The notes under the pieces are model-generated. The model saw nothing but the letters and a program-made list of their open reading frames with translations. It was not told the origin of the DNA and made no database searches. A stretch of DNA of 57,962 bases from Variovorax sp. (lineage in GTDB: Bacteria > Pseudomonadota > Gammaproteobacteria > Burkholderiales > Burkholderiaceae_C), in the NCBI GenBank assembly GCA_025352265.1, contig JANXTS010000066.1:1-57962 (forward strand), given 5' to 3'. This document shows, piece by piece, positions 27,277 to 36,479 of this stretch. The number at the start of each line of letters is the position of its first letter. The stretch's first letter is position 1. The translations under genes and the position numbers were made by a program.

Positions 27277-27933
27277 ATGCGTAAATATCTCTCATCGACA
27301 CAGGGGCCGCAGCGTCTGCTGTATGGGGGCCTCGTCGGCCTGGTCGTCGGGGTCCTGGCGTGGCCTCTCGACGGCCTCCCGAGAGGGCTCGTCGGCTGGT
27401 GCAGCGGTGTGTTGGTTTACCTGATGCTGGCCTTCTGGCTGGCTGAAACGTGCGACGCCGAGCACACCCGCGCCCGTGCACAGTCGCTCGATCAGCCGAC
27501 CGCGTTGATCCTGACCACGATGCTGGCCGCCGCACTCGTCAGCGTCGGCGTCATCGTCATGTTGTTGAAGCAGGTCAAGGGTCTGAGCGACGTCGAGCGC
27601 GCCGCCCATGTGATGCTGGGCGTGGTGTCGCTGGCGCTCACCTGGCTGATGATCCACACCATCTACGCCTTCCACTATGCGCACCGCTACTACCAGGAAG
27701 AAAAGAACAACAAGATCGCCGGTGCCGGGCTCGACTTTCCGGGCAAGCTCGACCCAAACTACTTCGACTTCATGTACTTCTCATACGTCGTGGGCATGAC
27801 GTCGCAGGTGTCGGACGTGCAGGTCACATCGCGCGAGATGCGGCACATCACGACGGTGCACAGCCTCCTGTCGTTCGCCTTCAACATGCTGGTGCTCGCG
27901 CTCTCGATCAACGTCGTTGCCAGCGCGATCTAG
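27277..27933 (+). CDS. DUF1345-family membrane protein
   Basis: A 218-residue protein with about five hydrophobic helices. It carries the DUF1345 family text (WLMIHTIYAFHYAHRYY, then LDPNYFDFMYFSYVVGMTSQ). Function is unknown for the family. The start is taken at ATG 27277, since the upstream ATG at 27223 lies inside the divergent cytochrome gene. Its stop overlaps the convergent eamA stop by 4 bp. Confidence 0.88.
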   Translation: MRKYLSSTQGPQRLLYGGLVGLVVGVLAWPLDGLPRGLVGWCSGVLVYLMLAFWLAETCDAEHTRARAQSLDQPTALILTTMLAAALVSVGVIVMLLKQVKGLSDVERAAHVMLGVVSLALTWLMIHTIYAFHYAHRYYQEEKNNKIAGAGLDFPGKLDPNYFDFMYFSYVVGMTSQVSDVQVTSREMRHITTVHSLLSFAFNMLVLALSINVVASAI

Positions 27934-28871
27934 AGAGCCGTTACCGGTCGCCGCAACCTGACGATACCGGTCGACAGGGCGACGCCGCAGACGATCACTG
28001 CAGCGCAGATCAACATCCACTGCGTGACGCTCTCGCCGAGGAAGACGGTGCCGTAGAGCACCGCGAACACCGGCACCAGAAATGTCACGGTGAGCGCACG
28101 CGCCGGACCAGCGTGCTCGATCAGACGAAAGAACAGGATGTACGCGAGCCCGGTGCACGCGACGCCCAAGGCGACCAGCGCAAGCCAGGCACGCACACTC
28201 GGCATTTGCGCCGGCCAGAGCCAAATGGCCGGAAAGGCGAGCACGAGAGTGGCGCCGATCTGGCTGCCGGTGGCGGTCGCCAAAGGCGGAATGCCTCCGA
28301 GAAAACGACGCGAGGCACTGGCCGATATCCCGTAGCTCACGCACGCGCCCAGGCAAGCCAGCACGGCCCACATCGCATCATGGCCCCCGGCGTCTGAATG
28401 CAGTCCGGCACTCCGACTCGCCAGCATCGCGACACCCGCGAAGCCGATGACGAGGCCCGCGATGCGCGAGGCGTCGGGCCGGTCTTTAAACCACGCCCAA
28501 GCCACCAACGCGCCGAACATCGGCACCGTCGCGTTAAGCACCGCGGCCAGTCCGGTGTTGATGGTGAGCAGCGCGAAGCAGAAAAGCGCGAACGGAATGC
28601 CCGAGTTGAAAACGCCGATCAGCATCGTCACCTTCCAGTGGCGTGCCAGCGTGGGCCCATGCCCACGCGCGAGCAGCAACGGCAGCAGAAACAGCGTCGC
28701 GATGCCCACGCGCACAGCGGCCGCAGGCAAGGCCCCAAATTCCGGTGCGGCAATGCGCATGAACAGAAACGACGCGCCCCAGAGCGCGCCGAGCAACACC
28801 AGATCGACCAGCCATCGGCGTGGGTTTTGGGCGACTGCTCTGCTCGCTGCATCCTCCAAGACACGACTCAC
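27930..28871 (-). CDS. EamA-family (DMT) transporter
   Basis: A 313-residue drug/metabolite transporter with two EamA repeats and about ten hydrophobic segments (GALWGASFLFMRIAAPEFGA at the start of repeat 1; the VTFLVPVFAVLYGTVFLGE signature in repeat 2). It likely exports a small metabolite from the cytoplasm; the substrate cannot be told. The start codon overlaps the ogt stop, so it is the last gene of an alkylation-repair operon running leftwards, although a link to repair is not established. Confidence 0.88.
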   Translation of the reverse strand: MSRVLEDAASRAVAQNPRRWLVDLVLLGALWGASFLFMRIAAPEFGALPAAAVRVGIATLFLLPLLLARGHGPTLARHWKVTMLIGVFNSGIPFALFCFALLTINTGLAAVLNATVPMFGALVAWAWFKDRPDASRIAGLVIGFAGVAMLASRSAGLHSDAGGHDAMWAVLACLGACVSYGISASASRRFLGGIPPLATATGSQIGATLVLAFPAIWLWPAQMPSVRAWLALVALGVACTGLAYILFFRLIEHAGPARALTVTFLVPVFAVLYGTVFLGESVTQWMLICAAVIVCGVALSTGIVRLRRPVTAL

Positions 28872-29365
28872 AAGGCGCCTTCCAGTTCGAGCAGCGCTGT
28901 CTTGCGTTCAAGCCCGCCGGCATAGCCCGTGAGCGAGCCGTCTTTGCCGACCACGCGATGGCACGGCACGATCACGCTGATCGGGTTGCGCCCGACTGCC
29001 GCGCCCACAGCACGCACTGCGGCGGGCTTGCCGACACCGGCGCTCAGCGCGCCGTAGCTGGTCGTCGCGCCGGAGGGAATCGCGAGCAGCGCCTGCCACA
29101 CGCTCTGCTGAAACTCGGTGCCGTGCGACAGGTCGAGCAGCAGATCGAACTGCTGTCGCTTGCCGCCGAAGTAGTCGCGCAGTTGTGCCGAGGCTTCGCG
29201 CAGCACCGGATGCGCGTCGTTCGGCTGCCAGCCCGCGGTGTCGGGCGAGTGCTTTTGATGATCGAACCATAGCCCTGCCAAGCCCTCGTCGGTGGCCGCC
29301 AACGTGACGCCGCCGAGGCGGCTGTCGATGTGCGTCGTGTAGATCGTCGCAGTCTTGAATTTCAT
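28868..29365 (-). CDS. ogt: Methylated-DNA–protein-cysteine methyltransferase
   Basis: A 165-residue O6-alkylguanine-DNA alkyltransferase. It moves the alkyl group from O6-alkylguanine onto its own cysteine in the motif VIVPCHRVVG (the PCHRV active site), followed by GYAGGLERKTALLELE. It lies 6 bp downstream of the Ada-AlkA gene and overlaps eamA, so it is part of one operon. Normal length for Ogt. Confidence 0.95.
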   Translation of the reverse strand: MKFKTATIYTTHIDSRLGGVTLAATDEGLAGLWFDHQKHSPDTAGWQPNDAHPVLREASAQLRDYFGGKRQQFDLLLDLSHGTEFQQSVWQALLAIPSGATTSYGALSAGVGKPAAVRAVGAAVGRNPISVIVPCHRVVGKDGSLTGYAGGLERKTALLELEGAL

Positions 29366-29371
29366 GATGTC

Positions 29372-30997
29372 TCAGGCGATGGTGCCTGTCCTTGTCCTTG
29401 TCGTTGGTTCTTGTCTTGTCTTTGACGTTGCGGCCGGGGCGGTGGCCAACGCGGCGGACGTCGCTAGCGCCGCGCTGGTCGGCAGTGTGTGCCAAGCACG
29501 CAGCACCGCGTAGCTGCGCCATGGTCGCCAGGCCTGCGAGGCTTCTGCCGCCGCACGTGCGGTTGTGACGCCGAGCGCTTTTTGCAGCGCGACATCGCCT
29601 GCCGGAAACGCATCGGGCCAGCGTAACGCACGCATGGCTATGTACTGCGCTGTCCAGTCGCCGATGCCAGGCAGAGCTTGCAAGGCGATCAGCGTCGAAG
29701 GCACATCCGCGCCCGCATGCAGCACCAAGCGGCCGTCGGTGATTTCACGCGCCAACGCTTGCAAGGCGCCCTGGCGTTGTCGCACGATACCGAGTTGGCC
29801 CAACGCATCGCCGCTTGCGGCGGCAATCGCGGCCGGGGTCGGGAACAGCCGGTCGAGCCCATCGATCGGCGTGGCGATCGGTTCGCCGAAAGCTTCGACC
29901 AGCCGCGAGCCGATCGTACGTGCTGCTGCCACCGTGATCTGCTGACCGAGCACCGCACGCACCGCCAGCTCGAAGCCGTCGACCGTACCCGGTACCCGCA
30001 AGCCATCACCTGCGGGAAAGCTGGCGTGGAGCGCCGCGTTGATCGCGATCGGCTCGGCGTCGAGGTCGAACATCGCGCGCACGCGGGCAATGACGATTGG
30101 CAGCACGGATGCGAGTGAGTCGCCGACCGACAGCAGCAACTGCTCGCGCGCGGTGTCGAAGCGCAGTTGAAGCCAGCCCGTATGGACGCGCGCGCCTTGC
30201 TGGACACGCACCGTACGGGCGAAGCCCATGCCATCGCCAGCGCCCGAAACCGCCTCGACACCTCGCAGTGCGCGGCGCTCGAAGAAGCCGATCATGGCGA
30301 CCGTGTCGTACGGTGGCCGATAGCCGAGTCGCACTTCGATCGGCTGGCCTTCACGGGCCTCGGCATTGCCGCCGGCACGCCGCAAGGCGCTCGGATTCAG
30401 TCCGTAGTGCGCGACGAAAGCATCGTTGAAACGTCGTACGCTGGCGAAGCCGCTGGCCAGTGCCACCTGCGTCATCGGCAAGCGCGTGTCGGCGATGAGT
30501 TGCTTGGCGGCGAGCAGTCGCCGTGTCTGCAAATACTGCAAAGGCGATACGCCGAACTGCGTCTCGAAGATGCGTCGTAGGTGCCGGTCGCTGACGCCCA
30601 GCTTCGCCGCGATCTGTGCCGCGCCGGGCCCGCTGTCATCGTCGCCATGCGACCACGCATCGGGCTCGTCGATGAGGCGCGCTGCCTGCAATGCGAGGAT
30701 GCGCGACGCGTCTTCGGTCGACCAGCTCGCAGCGCGCGGCGCCAGTTCAGGGCGGCAGCGCAGGCAGGGGCGAAAGCCTTCGGCCTCGGCCTGTGCGGCA
30801 TGGCGAAAAAAGCGGCAGTTTTCGCGGCGCGGCGTGCGGACGCGGCAAACCGGCCGGCAGTAGATTCCGGTCGAGGTCACCGCGGTGAAGAAAGAGCCAT
30901 CGAAGCGCGCATCGTGCGTCTTCATGGCGAGGTAACAGGCATCGTTCTCCAGCGGCGCACCGGTGGCTGCTGATGTGGAGGCGTTGAGGTACGACAT
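29372..30997 (-). CDS. Ada-type regulator fused to AlkA 3-methyladenine DNA glycosylase
   Basis: A 541-residue three-part protein. Residues 20-95 are the Ada zinc domain with its four cysteines (GIYCRPVCRVRTP, FRPCLRCRP), which senses methylphosphotriesters. Residues 100-200 are an AraC-type DNA-binding domain (VALASGFASVRRFNDAFVAH). From about 215 there is an AlkA domain with the helix-hairpin-helix LPGIGDWTAQYIAMRAL and the catalytic aspartate in PAGDVALQKALG. The fusion couples damage sensing, activation of its own operon and base excision. The C-terminal 35 residues are Ala/Thr-rich low complexity. The Ada methyltransferase module is not in this protein but is supplied by the adjacent ogt. 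Confidence 0.94.
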   Translation of the reverse strand: MSYLNASTSAATGAPLENDACYLAMKTHDARFDGSFFTAVTSTGIYCRPVCRVRTPRRENCRFFRHAAQAEAEGFRPCLRCRPELAPRAASWSTEDASRILALQAARLIDEPDAWSHGDDDSGPGAAQIAAKLGVSDRHLRRIFETQFGVSPLQYLQTRRLLAAKQLIADTRLPMTQVALASGFASVRRFNDAFVAHYGLNPSALRRAGGNAEAREGQPIEVRLGYRPPYDTVAMIGFFERRALRGVEAVSGAGDGMGFARTVRVQQGARVHTGWLQLRFDTAREQLLLSVGDSLASVLPIVIARVRAMFDLDAEPIAINAALHASFPAGDGLRVPGTVDGFELAVRAVLGQQITVAAARTIGSRLVEAFGEPIATPIDGLDRLFPTPAAIAAASGDALGQLGIVRQRQGALQALAREITDGRLVLHAGADVPSTLIALQALPGIGDWTAQYIAMRALRWPDAFPAGDVALQKALGVTTARAAAEASQAWRPWRSYAVLRAWHTLPTSAALATSAALATAPAATSKTRQEPTTRTRTGTIA

Positions 30998-31079
30998 AGC
31001 GCGATCTTAGGACGATAGAGATACAAAACCAGCCATTTCCGGACATCTGGCCGCGAGGCCTTATGCCTACAATCTGCCA

Positions 31080-32462
31080 ATGCAAATCAACCCTTCGATC
31101 TTCAAGGCCTACGACATCCGGGGCGTGGTGCCGGTCACTCTCGACATTGCCGTGGCAGAGGCACTGGGCAAGGCTTTCGGCAGTGCGGCGCGCGCAGCTG
31201 GCGAGACGACCGTAGCGGTCGGCCGCGATGGTCGCTTGTCTGGTCCCACGTTGGCGGCTGCACTCATTCGCGGCCTGGTGGCCACGGGCATCGAAGTCAT
31301 CGACGTCGGCGCGGTGACCACCCCGATGCTGTACTTCGCGGCGCACACACTGTGCCGCAGCGGCATCCAGGTCACGGGCAGCCACAACCCGAAGGACTAC
31401 AACGGCTTCAAGATGGTGATGGCCGGCCGCGCGATCTACGGCGACGAAATCCAGGGCCTGCGCAAGACCATCGAGGCCGACAACGCCACGCTGGAGTCCG
31501 GCGGCAGCGTCCGCACGGTCGACGTGACCGAGGCCTACACGAAGCGCATCGTCGGTGACATCAAGCTGGCACGCCCGATGAAGATCGTGGTCGATTCGGG
31601 CAACGGCATCGCGGGTGCTTCGGCCCCCGCCATCTTTCGTGCGCTCGGCTGCGAAGTGACCGAGCTGTTCAGTGAGGTCGACGGCAATTTTCCCAATCAC
31701 CACCCGGACCCGAGCAAGCTCGAAAACCTGAACGACCTGATGGCTGCGCTGCAGGTCGGCGATGCCGAGCTCGGCCTCGCGTTCGACGGCGACGGCGACC
31801 GCTTGGGCATCGTCACCAAGGACGGCACCAACATCTTCCCTGACCGCCAGATGATGCTGTTCGCACAAGACGTGTTGTCGCGCGTGCCGGGCGGCACCAT
31901 CATTTACGACGTCAAGTGTTCGCAACAGTTGGCTCCGGCCATCGAAGCGGCCGGCGGCGTGCCGATGATCTACAAGACCGGCCACTCGCTCATCAAGGCG
32001 AAGATGAAGGAAATCGATTCGCCGCTGGGTGGAGAGATGAGCGGCCACATCTTCTTCAAGGAGCGCTGGTTCGGCTTCGACGACGGCACATACGCCGGCT
32101 GCCGCCTGCTTGAAATCCTCAGCAAAAGCCCCGATGCCAACGCCGTGCTGATGGCACTACCGACCAGCTTTTCCACGCCCGAACTGAACGTGCAGTGCGC
32201 CGAAGGTGAGCCGCATCTGCTGGTGGCGCAACTCGTCAAGACCGCGACCTTCGATGCGCTGGCGAGCGTGTCCACCATCGACGGTTTGCGTGTCGACTGG
32301 CCCGATGGCTTCGGCCTGATCCGCGCGTCGAACACGACGCCGGTGCTGGTCATGCGTTTCGAAGGCCATACCGATGCGGCTTTGCATCGCATCCAGGACC
32401 AGATGATGGCGTTGTTGAAGACCGTCAAACCCGACGCCACCTTGGCCGAGGCATCACACTGA
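31080..32462 (+). CDS. Phosphomannomutase/phosphoglucomutase
   Basis: A 460-residue alpha-D-phosphohexomutase of the AlgC/ManB type. It interconverts hexose 6- and 1-phosphates for LPS and exopolysaccharide sugars. The phosphoserine loop is TGSHNPKDYNGFK (Ser101). The metal-binding loop DGDGDRLG and sugar-binding GGEMSGH are present, and FEGHTDAALHRI sits in the C-terminal domain. It is followed by waaA 32 bp later, so lipid A/core sugar functions are grouped. Confidence 0.93.
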   Translation: MQINPSIFKAYDIRGVVPVTLDIAVAEALGKAFGSAARAAGETTVAVGRDGRLSGPTLAAALIRGLVATGIEVIDVGAVTTPMLYFAAHTLCRSGIQVTGSHNPKDYNGFKMVMAGRAIYGDEIQGLRKTIEADNATLESGGSVRTVDVTEAYTKRIVGDIKLARPMKIVVDSGNGIAGASAPAIFRALGCEVTELFSEVDGNFPNHHPDPSKLENLNDLMAALQVGDAELGLAFDGDGDRLGIVTKDGTNIFPDRQMMLFAQDVLSRVPGGTIIYDVKCSQQLAPAIEAAGGVPMIYKTGHSLIKAKMKEIDSPLGGEMSGHIFFKERWFGFDDGTYAGCRLLEILSKSPDANAVLMALPTSFSTPELNVQCAEGEPHLLVAQLVKTATFDALASVSTIDGLRVDWPDGFGLIRASNTTPVLVMRFEGHTDAALHRIQDQMMALLKTVKPDATLAEASH

Positions 32463-32494
32463 GCGCACCGACCCTGCGCCACGCGAGGTCGTCG

Positions 32495-33883
32495 GTGCTG
32501 CGCTTGTACGGCGCATTGATGCGGCTCGCGCAGCCGATGTTGCGCCGCAAGCTGCGCAAGCGCGCGGTGGCGGAACCCGGCTACGCAGTGGCGGTTGAGG
32601 AGCGCTTCGGCGTCTACGACCCCGCGCTCACGGGCACCGACTGGTGCTGGATTCATGCGGTGTCGCTCGGCGAGTCGCGCGCGGCCGGCATCCTGCTCAT
32701 CGAGCTGCGACGCCAACACCCCGGCGTGCCGATCCTGCTGACGCACGGTACTGCCACCGGTCGTGAAGAGGGCGCCAAGCTGCTCGAGCCGGGTGACCTG
32801 CAGGTCTGGTTGCCGTGGGATACGCAGCAGGCCGTCGCCGCCTTTCTGGACCGCTTTCAGCCGCGCATCGGCGTACTGATGGAAACCGAGGTTTGGCCTG
32901 AAATGGCCGCGGCCTGCGTCGAACGTGGCATTCCGTTGGTGCTTGCCAACGCCCGTCTCAATGCCAAGTCGCTGGCATCGGCCGAACGGCTCGCGTGGTT
33001 GGCGCGGCCGGCTTACGGCGCGCTCGCCGCAGTGTGGGCGCAGACCGAAACCGACGCGCACCGCCTGGTGTCGCTGGGCGCCAAAGTGGCTGGCGTCTAC
33101 GGCAACCTGAAGTTCGATGCGGCTCCTGATCTGCGCCAACTCGCGACGGCCGATTCGCTGCGCGAATCGCTGCCGAAACCGATCGTCGTATTGGCCAGTT
33201 CGCGTGACGGCGAAGAGCGCATGCTGCTCGATGTGCTCAAGCGCTTCGGCGCGGCTGTGCCGGTGCCGCCGGCGCAAGCCGCCATCAGTTCCATCGCCAA
33301 ACGCGTGCACGAGGTGCAATGGATGATCGTGCCGCGCCATCCGCAACGCTTCGATGAAGTGGCGGCACTGATCGAATCGCAAGGCTTCGGTGTTGCGCGT
33401 CGAAGTTCGGCGAGCGCACCCGCCGATTCCGAAATCTGGCTGGGCGATTCGCTCGGCGAAATGGCGCTCTACTACGGGCTGGCCAGCGTGGCATTGCTCG
33501 GTGGCAGCTTCGAGCCGCTCGGCGGGCAGAACCTGATCGAAGCAGCCGCGTGCGGTTGCCCGATCGTCATGGGCCCGTCGACCTTCAACTTTGCCGAAGC
33601 GGCCGACCTGGCCTTGTCGGCCGGAGCGGCGCAGCGTGTGCCCGACATGGAACATGCGGTGATGGCTGCGCTGGGGCTGGTCGGTAATGCGGCCGGTAAT
33701 GCGGCCAAGCGAGAAGCGATGGTGGAGGCAGCCATCGCGTTCTCATCGTCTAACCGTGGCGCCGCACAACGTACGGCCGCAGCCGTATTGGCGTTGGTGC
33801 AAGACGTGCCGCGGCCAGTGCGGGCGTCGGGCACCGTGCCTCTCGAGCGTACTGAACCCGGGTTTAGCGACCGGGTGGATTGA
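32495..33883 (+). CDS. waaA: 3-deoxy-D-manno-octulosonic acid transferase WaaA (KdtA)
   Basis: A 462-residue GT30 glycosyltransferase that adds Kdo to lipid IVA at the inner membrane. Seen: WIHAVSLGESRAA (the catalytic Glu region), LTHGTATGREEG, ETEVWPEM, NARLNAKSL, and the C-terminal FEPLGGQNLIEAAACGCPI. The start is a GTG at 32495; a start slightly upstream is possible. A 12-bp in-frame tandem duplication (33683-33706) repeats Gly-Asn-Ala-Ala. Its 3' end overlaps the convergent tolC-like gene by 20 bp. Confidence 0.93.
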   Translation: MLRLYGALMRLAQPMLRRKLRKRAVAEPGYAVAVEERFGVYDPALTGTDWCWIHAVSLGESRAAGILLIELRRQHPGVPILLTHGTATGREEGAKLLEPGDLQVWLPWDTQQAVAAFLDRFQPRIGVLMETEVWPEMAAACVERGIPLVLANARLNAKSLASAERLAWLARPAYGALAAVWAQTETDAHRLVSLGAKVAGVYGNLKFDAAPDLRQLATADSLRESLPKPIVVLASSRDGEERMLLDVLKRFGAAVPVPPAQAAISSIAKRVHEVQWMIVPRHPQRFDEVAALIESQGFGVARRSSASAPADSEIWLGDSLGEMALYYGLASVALLGGSFEPLGGQNLIEAAACGCPIVMGPSTFNFAEAADLALSAGAAQRVPDMEHAVMAALGLVGNAAGNAAKREAMVEAAIAFSSSNRGAAQRTAAAVLALVQDVPRPVRASGTVPLERTEPGFSDRVD

Positions 33884-35396
33884 TCACTGGCGGCGCCGGC
33901 GGCGCGGTCGGGATCACCGGAGGTGTCGGATTGAACGGCTGGATCTGCACCGGTGGCACCACGATCGATGGCGTAGGCGCGACAGGCACGGGGCTCTGCG
34001 TCGCAGCTGAGGGAGCCGTCGGCGAAGCGTTGGCCGCCGCGCTGCCTGGCGCTGCCAGCGTCGAGTTGATCGCCTGGAGATTGTCAGCCGTCAAGGTGCC
34101 GTTGGCCTGTCGCAATTTCAGGTTGCCCAGCAGTACGTTGTAGCGCGCCTGCGCCAGATCGCGCTTGGTCTGGTAGAGCTGGCTCTGCGAATTCAGCACG
34201 TCGATGTTGATGCGCACGCCGACCTGGTAGCCCAGCCGGTTCGCATCCAGCGCGCTCTGGCTCGACGACTCGGCCGCTTCGAGCGCTTTGACCTGGCCCG
34301 CGCCCGAGACCAACCCCAGGTAGGCCGAGCGCGTTGCCTGCGTCACGCTGCGGCGGGTCGATTCGAGTTGCTGCTTTGATTGTTCCTCGAGCGCCAGCGT
34401 TTCCTTGATGCGGTTTTCGGTTGCGAACCCAGCGAACAGCGGCAGGTTGAACACCACGCCGATGGTCGCTGCATTGATACGCGTGCCGACTGTGCTGGTA
34501 CTGGTGCCGCTTGGGTTGCGCGTCACGTTGTATCCGAGGTTGGCGTCGAGCGTTGGCTTGTGACCGGCTTCGGCCTTCTGTACTTCGAGACTCGCGACAT
34601 CGAGCCCGAGCCGTGCCTGTCGGATGGCAGGGTGCGCGTCTTCAGCCTGCGAAACCCAGAGGTTGATGTCCGCAGGCAGCGCCGTCGGCAATACGACGGG
34701 CGCAGCCAGCGGCGTCGGCGCGCTGCCGGGTCGCCCGACCAGCTGGTCGAGCACGATCTTCTTTACTTGCAGGTCGTTCTCGGCCGCGATCTCCTGCGCG
34801 ATGACAAGGTCGTAGCGAGCTTGAGCTTCGCGCGAGTCGGTGATGGTCGAGGTGCCGACTTCGAAGTTGCGCTTGGCCGATGCGAGTTGCTCGGCCACGG
34901 CCACTTTTTGCGCCCGCACCAACGCCAGGCTGTCCTGGCTTGCGAGCACGTCGAAGTACGCCTGGCTCACGCGCACGATCAGGTCCTGATCAGCGGTGGT
35001 GAGCACGGCCTGCGCGATGTCGGCCTGCCGCAAGCCCTGTTCGTAGGTGGCCCAGTTCGCCGGCCGGTAGATCGGCTGCGTCGCGTTGATGCCGACGTTC
35101 TGCGTGTTGTAGTCGCGCGCCACCGAGCCCTGCGTGCCTGTCAGCACGTTGATGTCGAGCGCGGTGCGCCCGGCGCCCGCCGTGAATCCGACCGCTGGCA
35201 GGATGCCCGCCTTGGCCTGTGCCGCGCGTGCCAGGCTCGCGTCGTATTGCGCAAGCGCACCTTGATAGGTCGCGTCGTAGCCGCGTGCGGCGTCGTAAAG
35301 CTCGATCAGGCTCTGGCTGTGCGCCGACGGCGTGAACGCTGCAAAGAACGTTGCGAGCGCGGCAGGAAGTGGGAGAAGCCGGGGCCAGAAGGGCAT
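33864..35396 (-). CDS. tolC: TolC-family outer membrane efflux channel
   Basis: A 510-residue outer membrane protein with a signal peptide ending SAHS, then two OEP repeats (LIELYDAARGYDATYQGAL; QPIYRPANWATYEQGLRQAD; QKVAVAEQLASAKRNFEVGT), as in TolC. The C-terminal ~60 residues are a Pro/Ala-rich tail (VPVAPTPSIVVPPVQIQPFN) of unknown role. It is the last gene of a leftward series that includes an RND pump and adaptor, for which it is a plausible exit duct; TolC proteins also serve other exporters. Confidence 0.92.
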   Translation of the reverse strand: MPFWPRLLPLPAALATFFAAFTPSAHSQSLIELYDAARGYDATYQGALAQYDASLARAAQAKAGILPAVGFTAGAGRTALDINVLTGTQGSVARDYNTQNVGINATQPIYRPANWATYEQGLRQADIAQAVLTTADQDLIVRVSQAYFDVLASQDSLALVRAQKVAVAEQLASAKRNFEVGTSTITDSREAQARYDLVIAQEIAAENDLQVKKIVLDQLVGRPGSAPTPLAAPVVLPTALPADINLWVSQAEDAHPAIRQARLGLDVASLEVQKAEAGHKPTLDANLGYNVTRNPSGTSTSTVGTRINAATIGVVFNLPLFAGFATENRIKETLALEEQSKQQLESTRRSVTQATRSAYLGLVSGAGQVKALEAAESSSQSALDANRLGYQVGVRINIDVLNSQSQLYQTKRDLAQARYNVLLGNLKLRQANGTLTADNLQAINSTLAAPGSAAANASPTAPSAATQSPVPVAPTPSIVVPPVQIQPFNPTPPVIPTAPPAPPVINPPGR

Positions 35397-35417
35397 TGAA
35401 AAGTCCTTGAAGAAAAA

Positions 35418-35756
35418 TCAGTAGCGCGGCACGGCGGCGTCGTGCTGAGCCGACCAGGCGTCGATGCCGCCGGCCACGTTGGCCACTTCGGCAAAGCCGT
35501 TCTGGCTCAGGAAGGCGGCCACCCGCTGGCTGCGTGCACCGTGATGGCAAAGGCATGCAATACGCTGGCCTTCGTCGAGTTCAGCCAGGCGCCGGGGCAC
35601 CTCGTTCATCGGAACCGCCAGCAGCGTGAAGCCTTGCGGCGCGACGCTCGCGGTTTGCAGTTCCCATGGCTCGCGCACGTCGAGCAATACCGGCGTTGCG
35701 CCAGCGTTCTGCGCGAACCATGCAGCGAGATCGGACGGGCGAACCTGGTCGATCAT
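35418..35756 (-). CDS. Single-domain rhodanese-like sulfurtransferase
   Basis: A 112-residue rhodanese domain. The active-site loop is CLCHHGARSQRVA, with the second Cys as the likely persulfide carrier, and VLLDVREPWEL is the CH2A-like motif. Such proteins move sulfane sulfur in the cytoplasm; the target is unknown. It sits 22 bp downstream of the pcm-like gene and 21 bp before tolC, a grouping I recall from related betaproteobacteria. Confidence 0.93.
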   Translation of the reverse strand: MIDQVRPSDLAAWFAQNAGATPVLLDVREPWELQTASVAPQGFTLLAVPMNEVPRRLAELDEGQRIACLCHHGARSQRVAAFLSQNGFAEVANVAGGIDAWSAQHDAAVPRY

Positions 35757-35778
35757 TGGTTGATTGCTCGCGTCGATT

Positions 35779-36459
35779 TCAAAACGAGAAGCGCGAAGGC
35801 TCGGGAAAGTTGAGCAGGCGTGGCGCCACCGTGTCCCACGGCTGCGTCGTTGCCCACTTGCCTTCGCTCACGCGGGTGGCGAAATGGGCCCGCATCATCG
35901 GCTCGTCACCGACCACCGCCGCCATGCGGCCACCGACCTTGAGCGAACCCAGCAGGTTCTGCGGCATGCGGGCGACCGAGCCGCTCAGCACGATCACGTC
36001 GAATGTCGGGCCACTCGGCAGCGGCTTCGATCCGTCGGCATGGCGAACTTCGACGTTGGTAATGCCGTTGCGAGCGAGTGTCGTCCTGGCGCCTTCGGCC
36101 AACTCGTCGTCGATCTCGAGCGTCAGCACCTGGGCCGCACGGTTGGCCAGCAATGCGGCCATGAAGCCGGAACCGGTGCCTATCTCCAGCACCGACTCGT
36201 GCTTTTGAATGTGCAGGTCTTGCAGCATGCGGGCTTCGACCTTCGGCGACAGCATGAACTGGCCGGCGACGGAGCCGTCGCGCAGCGGAATCTCCATGTC
36301 GTAGAAAGCAAGGGCGCGGTGCGCTCGCGGCACATAGTCTTCACGCCGGATCGCGGCGAGCAAGTCGAGGATTTCAAGATCGAGCACATCCCAGGGGCGG
36401 ATCTGCTGCTCGATCATGTTGAAGCGCAAGCGCTCCTGCGTCTGGGTGGGATTCATCAT
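35779..36459 (-). CDS. Protein-L-isoaspartate O-methyltransferase family protein
   Basis: A 226-residue SAM-dependent methyltransferase of the PCMT family, with motif I VLEIGTGSGFMAALLAN and DVIVLSGSVARMPQNLL. The family methylates isoaspartyl residues in aged proteins. Ser-Gly-Ser stands where many bona fide Pcm enzymes have a conserved Thr-Ala-Ala, as in the shorter Pcm-like class of betaproteobacteria, so activity on isoaspartate is less certain. It is 20 bp from the RND gene on the same strand. Confidence 0.82.
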   Translation of the reverse strand: MMNPTQTQERLRFNMIEQQIRPWDVLDLEILDLLAAIRREDYVPRAHRALAFYDMEIPLRDGSVAGQFMLSPKVEARMLQDLHIQKHESVLEIGTGSGFMAALLANRAAQVLTLEIDDELAEGARTTLARNGITNVEVRHADGSKPLPSGPTFDVIVLSGSVARMPQNLLGSLKVGGRMAAVVGDEPMMRAHFATRVSEGKWATTQPWDTVAPRLLNFPEPSRFSF

Positions 36460-36479
36460 CGGTTTTTTTCCTAGAGGGA

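Noticed and set aside
33683..33706. 12-bp tandem duplication in waaA
   Set aside because: It is in frame, adds only four residues near a loop, and leaves the enzyme motifs intact; treated as ordinary variation.
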